Source of the DNA: Piscinibacter sp047602365
GTDB lineage: Bacteria > Pseudomonadota > Gammaproteobacteria > Burkholderiales > Burkholderiaceae_C
Direction: 5' to 3'
NCBI GenBank assembly: GCA_047602365.1
Contig: JASGHM010000001.1
Span: 1,240,001-1,304,000, forward strand
DNA length: 64,000 nucleotides
Part shown: positions 8,120 through 17,532 of the stretch, piece by piece
Numbering within the stretch: position 1 is the first letter of the stretch
How the letters are laid out: the number at the start of each line of letters is the position of its first letter
Notes under the pieces: generated by a model
What the model saw: only the letters and a program-made list of their open reading frames with translations
Database searches by the model: none
Told to the model about the DNA's origin: nothing
Made by a program: the position numbers and the translations under genes

Positions 8120-8410
8120 TCAGGCGCTCAGGCACTGCTTCATGAAGGCCTTGCGCTCGTCGCCCTTCTTGTCGCCGGCGTCCTTGTTGCAGGACTTCAT
8201 CTTGTCCTGCTGGGTCGCCTTCTTGGCCGACAGGCACTGCTTCATGAAGGCCTTGCGTTCGTCACCCTTCTTGTCGCCGGCTTCCTTGTTGCAGGTGCCC
8301 ATCTTGGTCTGCTGGGCGGTGGCCTTCGGCGCGCTGGCCGCGTCGGCCGCGAACGACGAAGTGGCGAAAGCGGACAGGGCCAGTGCCGCGACGGTGATCA
8401 GCTTGTTCAT
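8120..8410 (-). CDS. PsiF repeat-containing exported protein
   Basis: This is a small 96-aa exported protein with an N-terminal signal peptide (MNKLITVAALALSAFATSSFA, cleaved near residue 22). Two PsiF repeats follow, each containing a Cys-Asn-Lys-x-Ala/Ala-Gly-Asp-Lys-Lys-Gly-Asp-Glu-Arg-Lys-Ala-Phe-Met-Lys-x-Cys core. The name comes from the E. coli phosphate-starvation-inducible protein PsiF; function is unknown. The repeats carry paired cysteines that could form disulfides in the periplasm. The start at 8410 is supported by AGGAGACTCC upstream and by the signal peptide; the longer upstream frame is not needed. Confidence 0.85.
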   Translation of the reverse strand: MNKLITVAALALSAFATSSFAADAASAPKATAQQTKMGTCNKEAGDKKGDERKAFMKQCLSAKKATQQDKMKSCNKDAGDKKGDERKAFMKQCLSA

Positions 8411-8531
8411 GGAGTCTCCTTCTGCTGAGGGGGCGAGATTGCCGCAGCGGATTGGAGCACCCTGCCCGACCGCCGGCAATGGAAGGAACGCACCCGGCCG
8501 TGTCGCGGCGGACACGGTGGCGTGACCGAAC

Positions 8532-9896
8532 TCAAAGAATCCGTCGCGGATGGGCCAGCGCTTCGTGCGCGGCGTGCAGCCGGCGCACCAGCACGCGGAT
8601 GAAACCCTCGTCGAACAGGTGCCGGCAGCCCGGGCTCAGCTGGGCCAGCGTCTCGGGCGTGAAGGAAATGGTGGTGGCCGTCTCGGTGACGATCACATCG
8701 GTGCTGTGGCGGCGCAGGTCGGGGCTGGGCGCGAGGTAGGCCATCTCGCCGACGCTGGTGCCGGCGCCGAGCTGGGCGACCTTCTGGCCGTCGCGGAACA
8801 CCTCCAGCTCGCCCTTGGCGATGATGTGGAAGGTGTTGCCCTCCTCGCCCTTGCGGTACAGCGCGTGGCCGAAGTCGTGACGCTGCCACTTGGCGCGGTG
8901 CACCACCTCCCACAGCTCGACGTCGCCGAAGCTGGAGAAGAAGTCCAGCGAACGCAGCAGCGTGAAGCGCTCGGAGTCGAGCACGCCCTGCAGCTGGCCA
9001 CGCGGCACATGCTGGTGCGTGATCAGGCCGGACAGCGCCTGCGCGAACTCGTCCCAGTCGCGATAGCGGTGGCCCGGGTCCTTGGCCAGCGCGCGCTGGA
9101 TCACCGCATCGACCGTCGGCGCCACGCCGGTGCGCAGCTGCGACAGCGGCGGCGGCGTCTGGTGGTAGATCTGATGCATCATCGCCGACTGCACCTGCGC
9201 GTCGAACGGCGGGCGGCCGGCGATCAGGTGGTAGAGCACCGCGCCGAGCGAGTAGATGTCGGCGCGGCAATCGAGTGCCGCACCGTCGAGCTGCTCCGGC
9301 GACATGTAGGCCAGCGAGCCGACGCGGTAGACCTGGGTCACGTCGGAGGCCAGGTTGAGCACGCTGCCGAAGTCGGTGATCTTGACGTCGGTGATCGTGC
9401 CGCTGTTCAGTGTCACCAGCAGGTTGGCTGGCTTGACGTCGCGGTGGATCAGGCCCTGGCGGTACACGTAGCCCAGCGCCATCGCGCACTTGAAACCCAG
9501 TTCGACGATCAGTTCCAGCGACAGCAGCTGGTCGGCGCGGCAGTACGGGCGCAGCGTGCTGCCGGCAACGTACTCCATCACCAGGTAGGGCTCGACCGGG
9601 TCGGGCACCGCGTCGTAGATCTGCACCACGTTCGGGTGCTTGAGCCGGCCGACCAGCGCCGCCTCGGCGGCGAAGAAGCGCTCGAAGTAGCGGTTGTCCT
9701 GCGCGTCGCCCATGGCCACCGGGCGCACGCGCTTGATCGCGACGTCGATGTCCTGGAAGTCGTCGTGGCAGAGGAAGACCTCGCTGGTGGCACCTTCGCC
9801 GAGCTTGCGCAGCACGCGGTACTTGCCGATCAGCAGCGGCAGGTCGGCCGCGTCGGCGGACGGCCCGCCAGGGTGGGTGGTGGAGGTCGAGGACAT
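8532..9896 (-). CDS. Serine/threonine protein kinase with C-terminal cyclic nucleotide-binding domain
   Basis: This is a 454-aa predicted cytoplasmic signalling protein. An N-terminal Hanks-type kinase (about residues 15-285) shows the Gly-rich loop 'KLGEGATSEVFL', the Lys in 'DVAIKRVRP', the catalytic loop 'LIHRDVKPANLLV', 'ITDFGSVL' and 'GSLAYMSPEQLDG', so all catalytic residues are present. A C-terminal cNMP-binding/Crp-like jelly roll follows (about residues 310-430), with 'LYRKGEEGNTFHIIAKGELEVF' split across its strands and 'GTSVGEMAYLAP' as phosphate-binding cassette. No transmembrane segment is visible. The start at 9896 is the ATG nearest the kinase domain; ATGs at 9914 and 9920 are possible. 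It is divergent from argS and stands alone as a transcription unit. Confidence 0.9.
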   Translation of the reverse strand: MSSTSTTHPGGPSADAADLPLLIGKYRVLRKLGEGATSEVFLCHDDFQDIDVAIKRVRPVAMGDAQDNRYFERFFAAEAALVGRLKHPNVVQIYDAVPDPVEPYLVMEYVAGSTLRPYCRADQLLSLELIVELGFKCAMALGYVYRQGLIHRDVKPANLLVTLNSGTITDVKITDFGSVLNLASDVTQVYRVGSLAYMSPEQLDGAALDCRADIYSLGAVLYHLIAGRPPFDAQVQSAMMHQIYHQTPPPLSQLRTGVAPTVDAVIQRALAKDPGHRYRDWDEFAQALSGLITHQHVPRGQLQGVLDSERFTLLRSLDFFSSFGDVELWEVVHRAKWQRHDFGHALYRKGEEGNTFHIIAKGELEVFRDGQKVAQLGAGTSVGEMAYLAPSPDLRRHSTDVIVTETATTISFTPETLAQLSPGCRHLFDEGFIRVLVRRLHAAHEALAHPRRIL

Positions 9897-10048
9897 GGCA
9901 CGGCCCGAAGGCATGCGCATGATTCCACACCCGGGCGCCGCCGGCAGCCCCGATCTGGCGCAGAAAATCGCCCCATCTTGTGCTCCGGCGGGCGAATGCA
10001 ACCGCTTGTGACCGCCGCGCTGCGGCCGGCCACCGGGGGGCCCCACCA

Positions 10049-10054
10049 TAGAAT
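10049..10054 (+). promoter_or_regulatory. -10-like TAGAAT six bases before argS start
   Basis: TAGAAT is separated from the argS ATG by only CCGGCC, leaving no room for a Shine-Dalgarno sequence. Use of this -10 would place +1 on or next to the A of the ATG, a leaderless transcript. A -35 element at 17 bp is not recognisable. Confidence 0.4.
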
Positions 10055-10060
10055 CCGGCC

Positions 10061-11773
10061 ATGATCCAAGCCAAACAGGAGCTGCTGGCGGCGCTGGCCG
10101 CGGCGATCGGCGAAGTCAGCCCCGAGGCGGCGGTGGCCGCGGCTTTCGAGTCGCCCAAGCAGGCCGCGCACGGCGACCTCGCCTGCACCGCCGCGCTGCA
10201 GATGGCGCGCCCCCTGAAGAGGAACCCGCGCGAGGTGGCCGCGGCGCTGGTGGCGGCGCTGAACCGCCAGGCTGCCGTGCAGCGCTGGGTGGCCGCGATG
10301 GAGATCGCCGGCCCGGGCTTCGTCAACTTCCGGCTGCGCGACGCCGCGCGGCAGGCGGTGGTCGGCGAGGTGCTGCATGCCGGCGACGACTTCGGCCGCG
10401 CCGCGCCGAACGGCCGCCCGGTGCTGGTCGAGTTCGTCTCGGCCAACCCGACCGGCCCGCTGCACACCGGCCACACGCGCCAGGCCTGCCTGGGCGACGC
10501 GATCTGCAACCTGCTCGACTGGCAGGGCTGGCAGGTCACGCGCGAGTTCTACTACAACGACGCCGGCGTGCAGATCGCGACGCTGGCCACCTCGGTGCAG
10601 GCGCGCCTGAAGGGCCTGAAGCCGGGCGATGCGGGCTGGCCGGAGACGGCCTACAACGGCGACTACATCGCCGAGGTCGCCGCCGACTTCGCCGCCCGCA
10701 AGACCGTGCACGCCGATGACCGCGAGTTCACCGGCTCGGGCCTCAGCGACGACATCGACAGCATCCGCCAGTTCGCCGTCGCCTACCTGCGCCACGAGCA
10801 GGACCTGGACCTGAAGGCGCTGGGCGTGCGCTTCGACCACTATTTCCTCGAGAGCAGCCTGTACGCCAACGGCCGTGTCGAGGACACCGTGAAGCGCCTG
10901 ATCGCCGCCGGCAAGACCTACGAGGATGGCGGCGCGCTGTGGTTGCGCAGCACCGAGTACGGCGACGACAAGGACCGCGTGATGCGCAAGTCCGACGGCA
11001 GCTACACCTACTTCGTGCCCGACGTCGCCTACCACCTGGCCAAGCACGAGCGCGGCTTCGGCAAGGCCATCAACATCCAGGGCGGCGACCACCACGGCAC
11101 GGTGGCGCGCGTGCGCGCCGGCATCCAGGCCGCCGGCATGGGCGTGCCGGCCGGCTACCCCGATTACGTGCTGCACAAGATGGTCACGGTGATGAAGGGC
11201 GGCGAGGAGGTGAAGATCTCCAAGCGCGCCGGCAGCTACGTGACGCTGCGCGACCTGGTCGACTGGACCGGCCGCGATGCGGTGCGCTTCTTCATGCTCA
11301 GCCGCAAGGCCGACACCGAGTTCGTCTTCGACGTCGACCTGGCGCTGAAGCGCAACGACGAGAACCCGGTCTTCTACGTGCAGTACGCGCACGCACGCAT
11401 CTGCTCGGTGGTGCAGCAGTACGTCGACAAGGGCGGCGACGTCGGCGCGCTGCACGGGGCCGACCTGTCGCTGCTGGCCGCACCCAGCGAGGCCGCGCTG
11501 ATGCTCGAGCTGGCGCGCTTCCCCGAGGTGCTGGCGAGCGCCGCGGCCGACTTCGCGCCGCACGACATCGCCTTCTACCTGCGCGACCTGGCCGGCGCCT
11601 TCCACAGCTACTACGCCAACGAACGTTTCCTGGTCGACGACGACGCGCTGGCACGCGCGCGCATCGCACTGCTGGCCGCCACGCGCCAGGTGCTGCGCAA
11701 CGCGCTGGCGGTGCTGGGCGTGTCGGCCCCGCAACGCATGGACCGGGAACAACCTGCGCTGGAGACCGCATGA
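10061..11773 (+). CDS. argS: Arginine--tRNA ligase
   Basis: This is a class I aminoacyl-tRNA synthetase charging tRNA-Arg. The 570-aa protein has the N-terminal additional domain for tRNA contact (about 1-110) and the HIGH motif as 'PTGPLHTGHTRQA' (about residue 131). The 'KISKRAGSYVTLRDLVDWTG' segment (about 386-405) stands where the KMSKS loop lies, as usual in ArgRS, which often lacks a canonical KMSKS. A DALR anticodon-binding domain ends the protein. The stop overlaps the start of the SPOR-domain gene (ATGA), indicating translational coupling. No Shine-Dalgarno sequence is present; see the -10 element just upstream. Confidence 0.97.
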   Translation: MIQAKQELLAALAAAIGEVSPEAAVAAAFESPKQAAHGDLACTAALQMARPLKRNPREVAAALVAALNRQAAVQRWVAAMEIAGPGFVNFRLRDAARQAVVGEVLHAGDDFGRAAPNGRPVLVEFVSANPTGPLHTGHTRQACLGDAICNLLDWQGWQVTREFYYNDAGVQIATLATSVQARLKGLKPGDAGWPETAYNGDYIAEVAADFAARKTVHADDREFTGSGLSDDIDSIRQFAVAYLRHEQDLDLKALGVRFDHYFLESSLYANGRVEDTVKRLIAAGKTYEDGGALWLRSTEYGDDKDRVMRKSDGSYTYFVPDVAYHLAKHERGFGKAINIQGGDHHGTVARVRAGIQAAGMGVPAGYPDYVLHKMVTVMKGGEEVKISKRAGSYVTLRDLVDWTGRDAVRFFMLSRKADTEFVFDVDLALKRNDENPVFYVQYAHARICSVVQQYVDKGGDVGALHGADLSLLAAPSEAALMLELARFPEVLASAAADFAPHDIAFYLRDLAGAFHSYYANERFLVDDDALARARIALLAATRQVLRNALAVLGVSAPQRMDREQPALETA

Positions 11774-12390
11774 AATCGCAACGCGGCGGATTCGCCATGG
11801 GCCTGATCGTGGGCCTGCTGATCGGCCTGGCGCTGGCGCTGGCCGTGGCCCTGTACGTCACCAAGGTGCCGGTGCCCTTCGTCAACAAGGTGCCGCAGCG
11901 CACCGCCGAGCAGGACGCGGCCGAACAGGAGAAGAACAAGAACTGGGACCCGAACGCGGGACTCGGCCACAAGCCCGGGCAGAAGGGTGCCGCGCCGGCG
12001 GCCAGCGCGCCGGTGGCCACGGCGCCGGCCACGCCCGCGGCGCCGCCGGTGGCGGCCGCCCCCAAGGCCTCGGCCGCGGCGGCGCCGAAGGACCCGGCGG
12101 CGATCCTCGCCGCGCGCGAAGGCAGCACGGTCAAGCCGACGCCGGCCGCCGACCCGTTCAACTACTTCGTGCAGGCCGGCGCCTTCGCCAAGCCGGAAGA
12201 CGCCGAGCAGCAGCGCGCCAAGCTGGCCATCATGGGCTACGAGGCCAAGGTGACCGAGCGCGAGCAGTCCGGGCGCACCGTCTACCGCGTGCGCATCGGC
12301 CCCTTCCCGGCCAAGGACGCCGCCGACGGCGCGAAGGACAAGCTGGCCGCCGGCGGTGTCGAGTCGGCGCTGGTCCGCGTGCAGAAATGA
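11770..12390 (+). CDS. SPOR domain-containing membrane protein (FtsN-like)
   Basis: This 206-aa protein has a short cytoplasmic N-terminus, one transmembrane helix (about residues 9-30, 'FAMGLIVGLLIGLALALAVA') and a long Ala/Pro/Lys-rich linker (about 70-115). The C-terminal SPOR domain (about 130-204) opens with 'YFVQAGAFAKPEDAEQQRAK' and ends 'YRVRIGPFPAKDAADGAK'. SPOR domains bind denuded septal peptidoglycan, so a cell-division or envelope role like FtsN is likely. The start codon overlaps the argS stop by four bases. The argS-SPOR-dsbA order is familiar in Burkholderiales. It is not proven to be the FtsN orthologue. Confidence 0.88.
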   Translation: MKSQRGGFAMGLIVGLLIGLALALAVALYVTKVPVPFVNKVPQRTAEQDAAEQEKNKNWDPNAGLGHKPGQKGAAPAASAPVATAPATPAAPPVAAAPKASAAAAPKDPAAILAAREGSTVKPTPAADPFNYFVQAGAFAKPEDAEQQRAKLAIMGYEAKVTEREQSGRTVYRVRIGPFPAKDAADGAKDKLAAGGVESALVRVQK

Positions 12391-12437
12391 GCCGCCGAAG
12401 CGAAGCGCCTATGCAATTGCGCAGCGCACGCGGCTCG

Positions 12438-12487
12438 GCTCAGGCCGACGCTGGCCAGCTTCGCAGGGCCTTCGCCTTGGCCTGAGC
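12438..12487. repeat. Nested inverted repeat between the SPOR gene and dsbA
   Basis: GCTCAGGCC (12438-12446) pairs with GGCCTGAGC (12479-12487). The intervening 32 bases hold a further perfect palindrome, GCTGGCCAGC. This could be a branched terminator-like RNA or a cruciform-prone site. The rest of the 190-bp spacer (12391-12580) shows no gene. Confidence 0.45.
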
Positions 12488-12580
12488 ACGGTCAAGGGTC
12501 GTTGCTGAACTTTCCTGCGCGATCGCGACTCTGCCGACAGAATCGATCACCCGATCGAAGCCCAGAAACGGATCCAGAAG

Positions 12581-13222
12581 ATGCAACGTCGCGAGTTTTC
12601 CACCGCCCTGCTGGGTGCCGGCGCCCTGTCGCTGGGCCTGCCCGCCGCCGCCCAGGGCGGCTTCCAGGAAGGCACCCACTACGTGCGCCTGGGCCAGCCG
12701 CTGCCGGTGACGGCCGCCGCCGGCAAGGTCGAGGTGGTCGAGTTCTTCTGGTACGGCTGCCCGCACTGCAACGCCTTCGAGCCGTCGCTGGAAGCCTGGG
12801 TCAAGAAACTGCCCGACTTCGCCGTCTTCCGCCGCGTGCCGGTGCAGTTCCGCGAGGAACCGTTCGGTACCCACCAGCGCATCTACTACGCGCTGGAGGC
12901 CATGGGCCAGCTCGAGGCGATGCACCGCAAGGTGTTCTACGCGATCCACAACGACCGCCAGAAGCTCGACAAGCCGGCCGACATCGGCGCCTTCATGACC
13001 AAGAACGGCGTCGACGGCGCCAAGTTCGTCGAGGTGATGAACTCGTTCGGCGTGCAGACCAAGGCCCGCCAGGCCAAGCAGCTGGCCGAGTCGTACAAGA
13101 TCGACGGCGTGCCGGCGCTGGGCATCCAGGGCCGCTTCTACACCTCCGGCAGCCTGGCCGGCGGCCAGGACAAGATGCTGGTCGTGGCCGACTTCCTGAT
13201 CCAGGCCTCGCGCAAGAGCTGA
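12581..13222 (+). CDS. dsbA: Thiol:disulfide interchange protein DsbA with Tat-type signal
   Basis: This periplasmic oxidase introduces disulfides into exported proteins. The 213-aa precursor has the thioredoxin-fold active site F-W-Y-G-C-P-H-C (Cys60 and Cys63), the CPHC form typical of DsbA, and the cis-Pro loop in 'KIDGVPALGIQGRFYTSG'. The signal peptide starts M-Q-R-R-E-F-S-T, which fits the twin-arginine consensus (R-R-x-F), followed by a weakly hydrophobic stretch ending P-A-A-A-Q. This suggests export of a folded protein by Tat. It lies downstream of argS and the SPOR protein and upstream of lptA. The annotation is secure; the Tat route is inferred. Confidence 0.93.
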   Translation: MQRREFSTALLGAGALSLGLPAAAQGGFQEGTHYVRLGQPLPVTAAAGKVEVVEFFWYGCPHCNAFEPSLEAWVKKLPDFAVFRRVPVQFREEPFGTHQRIYYALEAMGQLEAMHRKVFYAIHNDRQKLDKPADIGAFMTKNGVDGAKFVEVMNSFGVQTKARQAKQLAESYKIDGVPALGIQGRFYTSGSLAGGQDKMLVVADFLIQASRKS

Positions 13223-13294
13223 CGATTCTTGCCGCGTCGCGCGGCCCGAGGGCACGGCTTGTGGCTAGAATGGCCTGCAAGTTTCGTGCCCTTG

Positions 13295-13941
13295 ATGACC
13301 TCTCTTCCGATCTTCCCCCCCAGCCGGCGCCTGCTGGCGCTGGCCGCCGCACTGGCTGGCCTCGTCGCCAGCGCGCCGGCGCTGGCCGAGAAGGCCGACC
13401 GTTTCAAGGCCTTGAACGTCGAGGCCGACCAGCCCGGCCGCATCGACCTGCTCAACCAGCACGTCGTCTTCAACGGCAACGTGGTGGTGACCAAGGGCAC
13501 GATGACCATCCGCGCCGGCCGCATCGAGGTGCGTGAAACCGCCGACGGCTACCACAGCGCGGTGGCGATCGGCGCCAGCACCAAGCCGGCCACCTTCCGC
13601 CAGAAGCGCGACGGCGTCGACGAATGGATCGAGGGCGAGGCCGAGCGGCTCGAGTACGACGGCAAGACCGACACCATCCGCTTCGTCACCAACGCCGCGG
13701 TACGCCGCCTGCGCGGCAGCACGGTGGCCGACGAGATCGCCGGCAACGTGGTCAGCTACGACAGCATCGCCGAGGTGTTCAGCGTTTCCGGCGGCGCCGC
13801 GGCGACGCCGAGCAACCCCGGCGGCCGGGTGCGCGCGGTGCTGACGCCGCGCGAGGGCAGCGCCGCGGCGGCCGAAGCCGCGGCCGCCGCCTCGCAGGCG
13901 GCGCCGGCGCTCAAGCTCAGCCCGTCGCTCGGGAGCGGCAA

Positions 13942-13945
<4 letters not shown>
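13295..13945 (+). CDS. lptA: Lipopolysaccharide transport periplasmic protein LptA
   Basis: LptA forms the periplasmic bridge that carries LPS from the inner-membrane LptB2FGC complex to LptDE. The 216-aa protein has a signal peptide (cleavage after A-L-A near residue 32). An OstA/LptA beta-jelly-roll follows with the repeated pattern 'NQHVVFNGNVVVTKGTMTIR' and 'DGVDEWIEGEAERLEYDGKT'. The C-terminal 40 residues are Ala/Pro rich. A TAGAAT hexamer at 13266-13271 may be its -10. The start at 13295 is preferred because the signal peptide follows directly; the longer frame from 13229 has no signal. Its stop overlaps the lptB GTG start. No lptC or kdsC lies upstream here. Confidence 0.9.
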
Positions 13946-14715
<770 letters not shown>

Positions 14716-14725
14716 GCGACGGGAC

Positions 14726-16261
14726 ATGAAACCGTCATTGCAAGTCCGACTGTCCCAGCATCTGGCGCTGACGCCGCAGCTGCAGCAGTCGATCCGCCTG
14801 CTGCAGCTGTCGACGCTCGAACTCCACCAGGAGGTCGAGCAGATGCTGGAGCAGAACCCGTTCCTCGAGCCCGACGACGACGCGCCTTCGGCCTTCGAGC
14901 CGCTGGCCGAGCGCACCAGCGCCGCCGAGCGTGCCGGCGAGCGCGAGACCGAACGCGCCGCCGAAGCGCCTGCCGAGGGCGGCGACGACGCGCCGGGACT
15001 GGACAGCGCCGAGCTCGGCACCACCGAACGCGACGACTGGGAGAACGGCACCGAGCGCGACGACTTCGACGGCATCGGCGAGACGCCGAGCAAGTCGGCC
15101 GGGCAGGGCGAGAGCGACGACTTCGACGGCGCCGAGCGCGACGCCGCGCTGCCGACGCTGCAAGACCACCTGCGCGAGCAGCTGTCGGGCATGCGCCTGT
15201 CGGCCGAGGACGCCGCCTCGGTGATGGTGCTGATCGAGTCGCTGACCGACGATGGTTACCTGGCCGACCCGATCGAGGAGATCGCCGCGCAGCTGCTCGG
15301 CGAGGAGGCCGACGACGAGGCCCGCGAGGAACTGATCGACCGGCTGCGCTGCGGCCTGCGTTTCCTGCAGAGCATGGAGCCCACCGGCGTCGGCGCGGCC
15401 AACCTGGCCGAGTGCCTGGCGCTGCAGCTGCGCGCATTGCCGCGCAGCGAAGCCCAGCTGGTGGCCATCATCGTCTGCAAGAGCCACCTCGACCTGCTGG
15501 CGCGGCGTGACCTGAAGAAGCTGGTCGCCGCCACCGGCGCGGATGAAGACCTGCTCAAGCAGGCGCAGGCGCTGATCGTCGCCTGCGAGCCCAAGCCGGG
15601 CCGGCCGTTCGCACGCGCCGAGGCGAACATCATCGTGCCCGACGTGATCGTGCAGAAGTCCGGCCGCAACTGGAAGGTCACGCTGAACCCGGACGTGATG
15701 CCCAAGCTGCGCATCAACGACCTGTATGCCAACGCGATCCGCCAGGGCCGCGGCAACAACAGCCTGAACGGCGCCGGCGCCGGGCTGAACGCGCGGCTGC
15801 AGGAAGCGCGCTGGTTCATGAAGAACATCCTGCAGCGCTTCGACACCATCCAGCGTGTCTCGCAGGCCATCGTCGAGCGGCAGAAGAGCTTCTTCACCCA
15901 CGGCGAGATCGCGATGAAGCCGCTGGTGCTGCGCGAGATCGCCGACGAGCTTGGCCTGCACGAGTCGACCATCTCGCGGGTGACGACGGCCAAGTACATG
16001 GCCACGCCCTTCGGCACCTTCGAACTGAAGTACTTCTTCGGCTCCTCGCTGAACACCGACGCCGGCGGCAACGCCTCGAGCACCGCGGTGCGCGCGCTGA
16101 TCAAGCAGCTGGTCGCGGCGGAAGACGCCAACAAGCCGCTGTCGGACAGCCAGATCTCGCAGATGCTCGAGGAACAGGGCATCCAGGTCGCGCGGCGCAC
16201 CGTCGCGAAGTACCGCGAGGCGCTGAAGATCGCGCCGGCGAACCTGCGCAAGGCGATGTAG
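14726..16261 (+). CDS. rpoN: RNA polymerase sigma-54 factor
   Basis: This alternative sigma factor recognises -24/-12 promoters and needs AAA+ activators. The 511-aa protein has the Gln/Leu-rich region I ('LSQHLALTPQLQQSIRLLQL', residues about 8-27) for activator response and an acidic region II (about 45-130). The core-binding domain follows, then the -12-recognising helix-turn-helix ('LGLHESTISRVTTAKYM') and the C-terminal RpoN box in 'ARRTVAKYREALKIAP'. It lies in the conserved lptA-lptB-rpoN cluster. The usual downstream hpf and PTS genes are replaced here by an rRNA methyltransferase gene. Confidence 0.97.
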   Translation: MKPSLQVRLSQHLALTPQLQQSIRLLQLSTLELHQEVEQMLEQNPFLEPDDDAPSAFEPLAERTSAAERAGERETERAAEAPAEGGDDAPGLDSAELGTTERDDWENGTERDDFDGIGETPSKSAGQGESDDFDGAERDAALPTLQDHLREQLSGMRLSAEDAASVMVLIESLTDDGYLADPIEEIAAQLLGEEADDEAREELIDRLRCGLRFLQSMEPTGVGAANLAECLALQLRALPRSEAQLVAIIVCKSHLDLLARRDLKKLVAATGADEDLLKQAQALIVACEPKPGRPFARAEANIIVPDVIVQKSGRNWKVTLNPDVMPKLRINDLYANAIRQGRGNNSLNGAGAGLNARLQEARWFMKNILQRFDTIQRVSQAIVERQKSFFTHGEIAMKPLVLREIADELGLHESTISRVTTAKYMATPFGTFELKYFFGSSLNTDAGGNASSTAVRALIKQLVAAEDANKPLSDSQISQMLEEQGIQVARRTVAKYREALKIAPANLRKAM

Positions 16262-16277
16262 GCCCGCAGGTCGCGAG

Positions 16278-17516
16278 ATGCCACTGCCGCTGTTCCTGCC
16301 CTGCGCCGCCGGCGTCGAGGACTGGCTCGCCGAGGAAGTCGCCCGCGTGCTGCCCGGCGTCCGCCTGCACACGCGCCGCGGCGGCGTCGCGCTCGACGGC
16401 GACCCGCGCGAGGTGATGATCCTCAACCTCGAGTCGCGCCTGACGCAGCGTGTGCTGATCGAGGTCGCCGAAGGGCCGTACCACCACGAGGACGATCTCT
16501 ACGAATTGGCGCGCACGGTCGACTGGTCGCAGTGGATCACGCCGCAGCAGACGCTGCGCGTCGACACCACCGCGACCAAGTGCCCGCTGAAGAGCCTGAA
16601 CTTCGCCGCGCTGCGCATCAAGGACGCGGTCTGCGACCAGCAGCGCGACGCGACGGGCGAGCGAAGCAGCGTCGACACCCGCCACCCCGACCTGGCGATC
16701 GGGCTGCACCTCGGCCCCGAGCGCGCCTCGATCTACGTCGACAGCTCGGGCGAACCGCTGTTCAAGCGCGGCTGGCGCGAGGACAAGGGCGACGCGCCGC
16801 TGAAGGAGACGCTGGCCGCCGCGATGCTCGCCGCCGCCGGCTGGCGCGGCACGCCCGAGGCCGGCGGCGCACTGCACGACCCCTGCTGCGGCTCGGGCAC
16901 GATCGCCATCGAGGCCGCGCAGATCGCCTGCGGCATCGCTCCGGGGCTGCAACGCCGCTTCGCCTTCGAACGCCTGCTGCCCTTCAGCGGGCCCGACGAG
17001 CGCTCGCTGTGGCAGCAGCTGAAGGCCGAGGCGAAGGCGCGCATCCACGCGTCGGCGGTGCCCATCCATGCCAGCGACGTGTCCTTCCGCATGGTCGACT
17101 TCGCGCGGCGCAATGCGCAGCGCGCCGGCGTCGAGGCGGCGATCACCTTCAACGGCGGCGATGCGCTGGAGCGCCCGGCGCCGGCGCTGCCGGCCGGACT
17201 GCCCGGCACGATCATGCTGAACCCGCCGTACGGCGAGCGCATCGAGGTCGGCGGCAAGGCGGCGCGGGCCTCGGCACAGGACCGCGACACACCAACCGAT
17301 TTCTTCGCCCGCCTCGCCTCGCACTGGAAGCAGGCCTACACCCGCCACGCCTCCGGCTGGACGGCCTGGGTGCTCAGCCCGGACATGAAGCTGGCCTCGG
17401 CGATGCGGCTGAAGGAGAGCCGCCGCATCCCGATGTGGAACGGGCCGATCGAGTGCCGCCTGTACCGCTTCGATCTGGTCGCCGGCTCGGCGCGCGCGCC
17501 CCGGCCCGCCGCCTGA
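16278..17516 (+). CDS. THUMP domain-containing class I SAM-dependent RNA methyltransferase (RlmL-like)
   Basis: This 412-aa protein starts with an N-terminal ferredoxin-like and THUMP RNA-binding region (about 1-165). The RlmL/UPF0020-type methyltransferase domain follows with SAM motif I 'LHDPCCGSGTIAIEAAQIA' (about residue 200) and the catalytic N-P-P-Y tetrad in 'IMLNPPYGERI' (about 313-323). In E. coli the homologous half of RlmKL makes m2G2445 in 23S rRNA. The absence of an RlmK-like C-terminal half fits a stand-alone RlmL. It starts 17 bases after rpoN and may be co-transcribed. N2-guanine specificity is inferred. Confidence 0.88.
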   Translation: MPLPLFLPCAAGVEDWLAEEVARVLPGVRLHTRRGGVALDGDPREVMILNLESRLTQRVLIEVAEGPYHHEDDLYELARTVDWSQWITPQQTLRVDTTATKCPLKSLNFAALRIKDAVCDQQRDATGERSSVDTRHPDLAIGLHLGPERASIYVDSSGEPLFKRGWREDKGDAPLKETLAAAMLAAAGWRGTPEAGGALHDPCCGSGTIAIEAAQIACGIAPGLQRRFAFERLLPFSGPDERSLWQQLKAEAKARIHASAVPIHASDVSFRMVDFARRNAQRAGVEAAITFNGGDALERPAPALPAGLPGTIMLNPPYGERIEVGGKAARASAQDRDTPTDFFARLASHWKQAYTRHASGWTAWVLSPDMKLASAMRLKESRRIPMWNGPIECRLYRFDLVAGSARAPRPAA

Positions 17517-17532
17517 CGGCGTCGCGCCGCGT

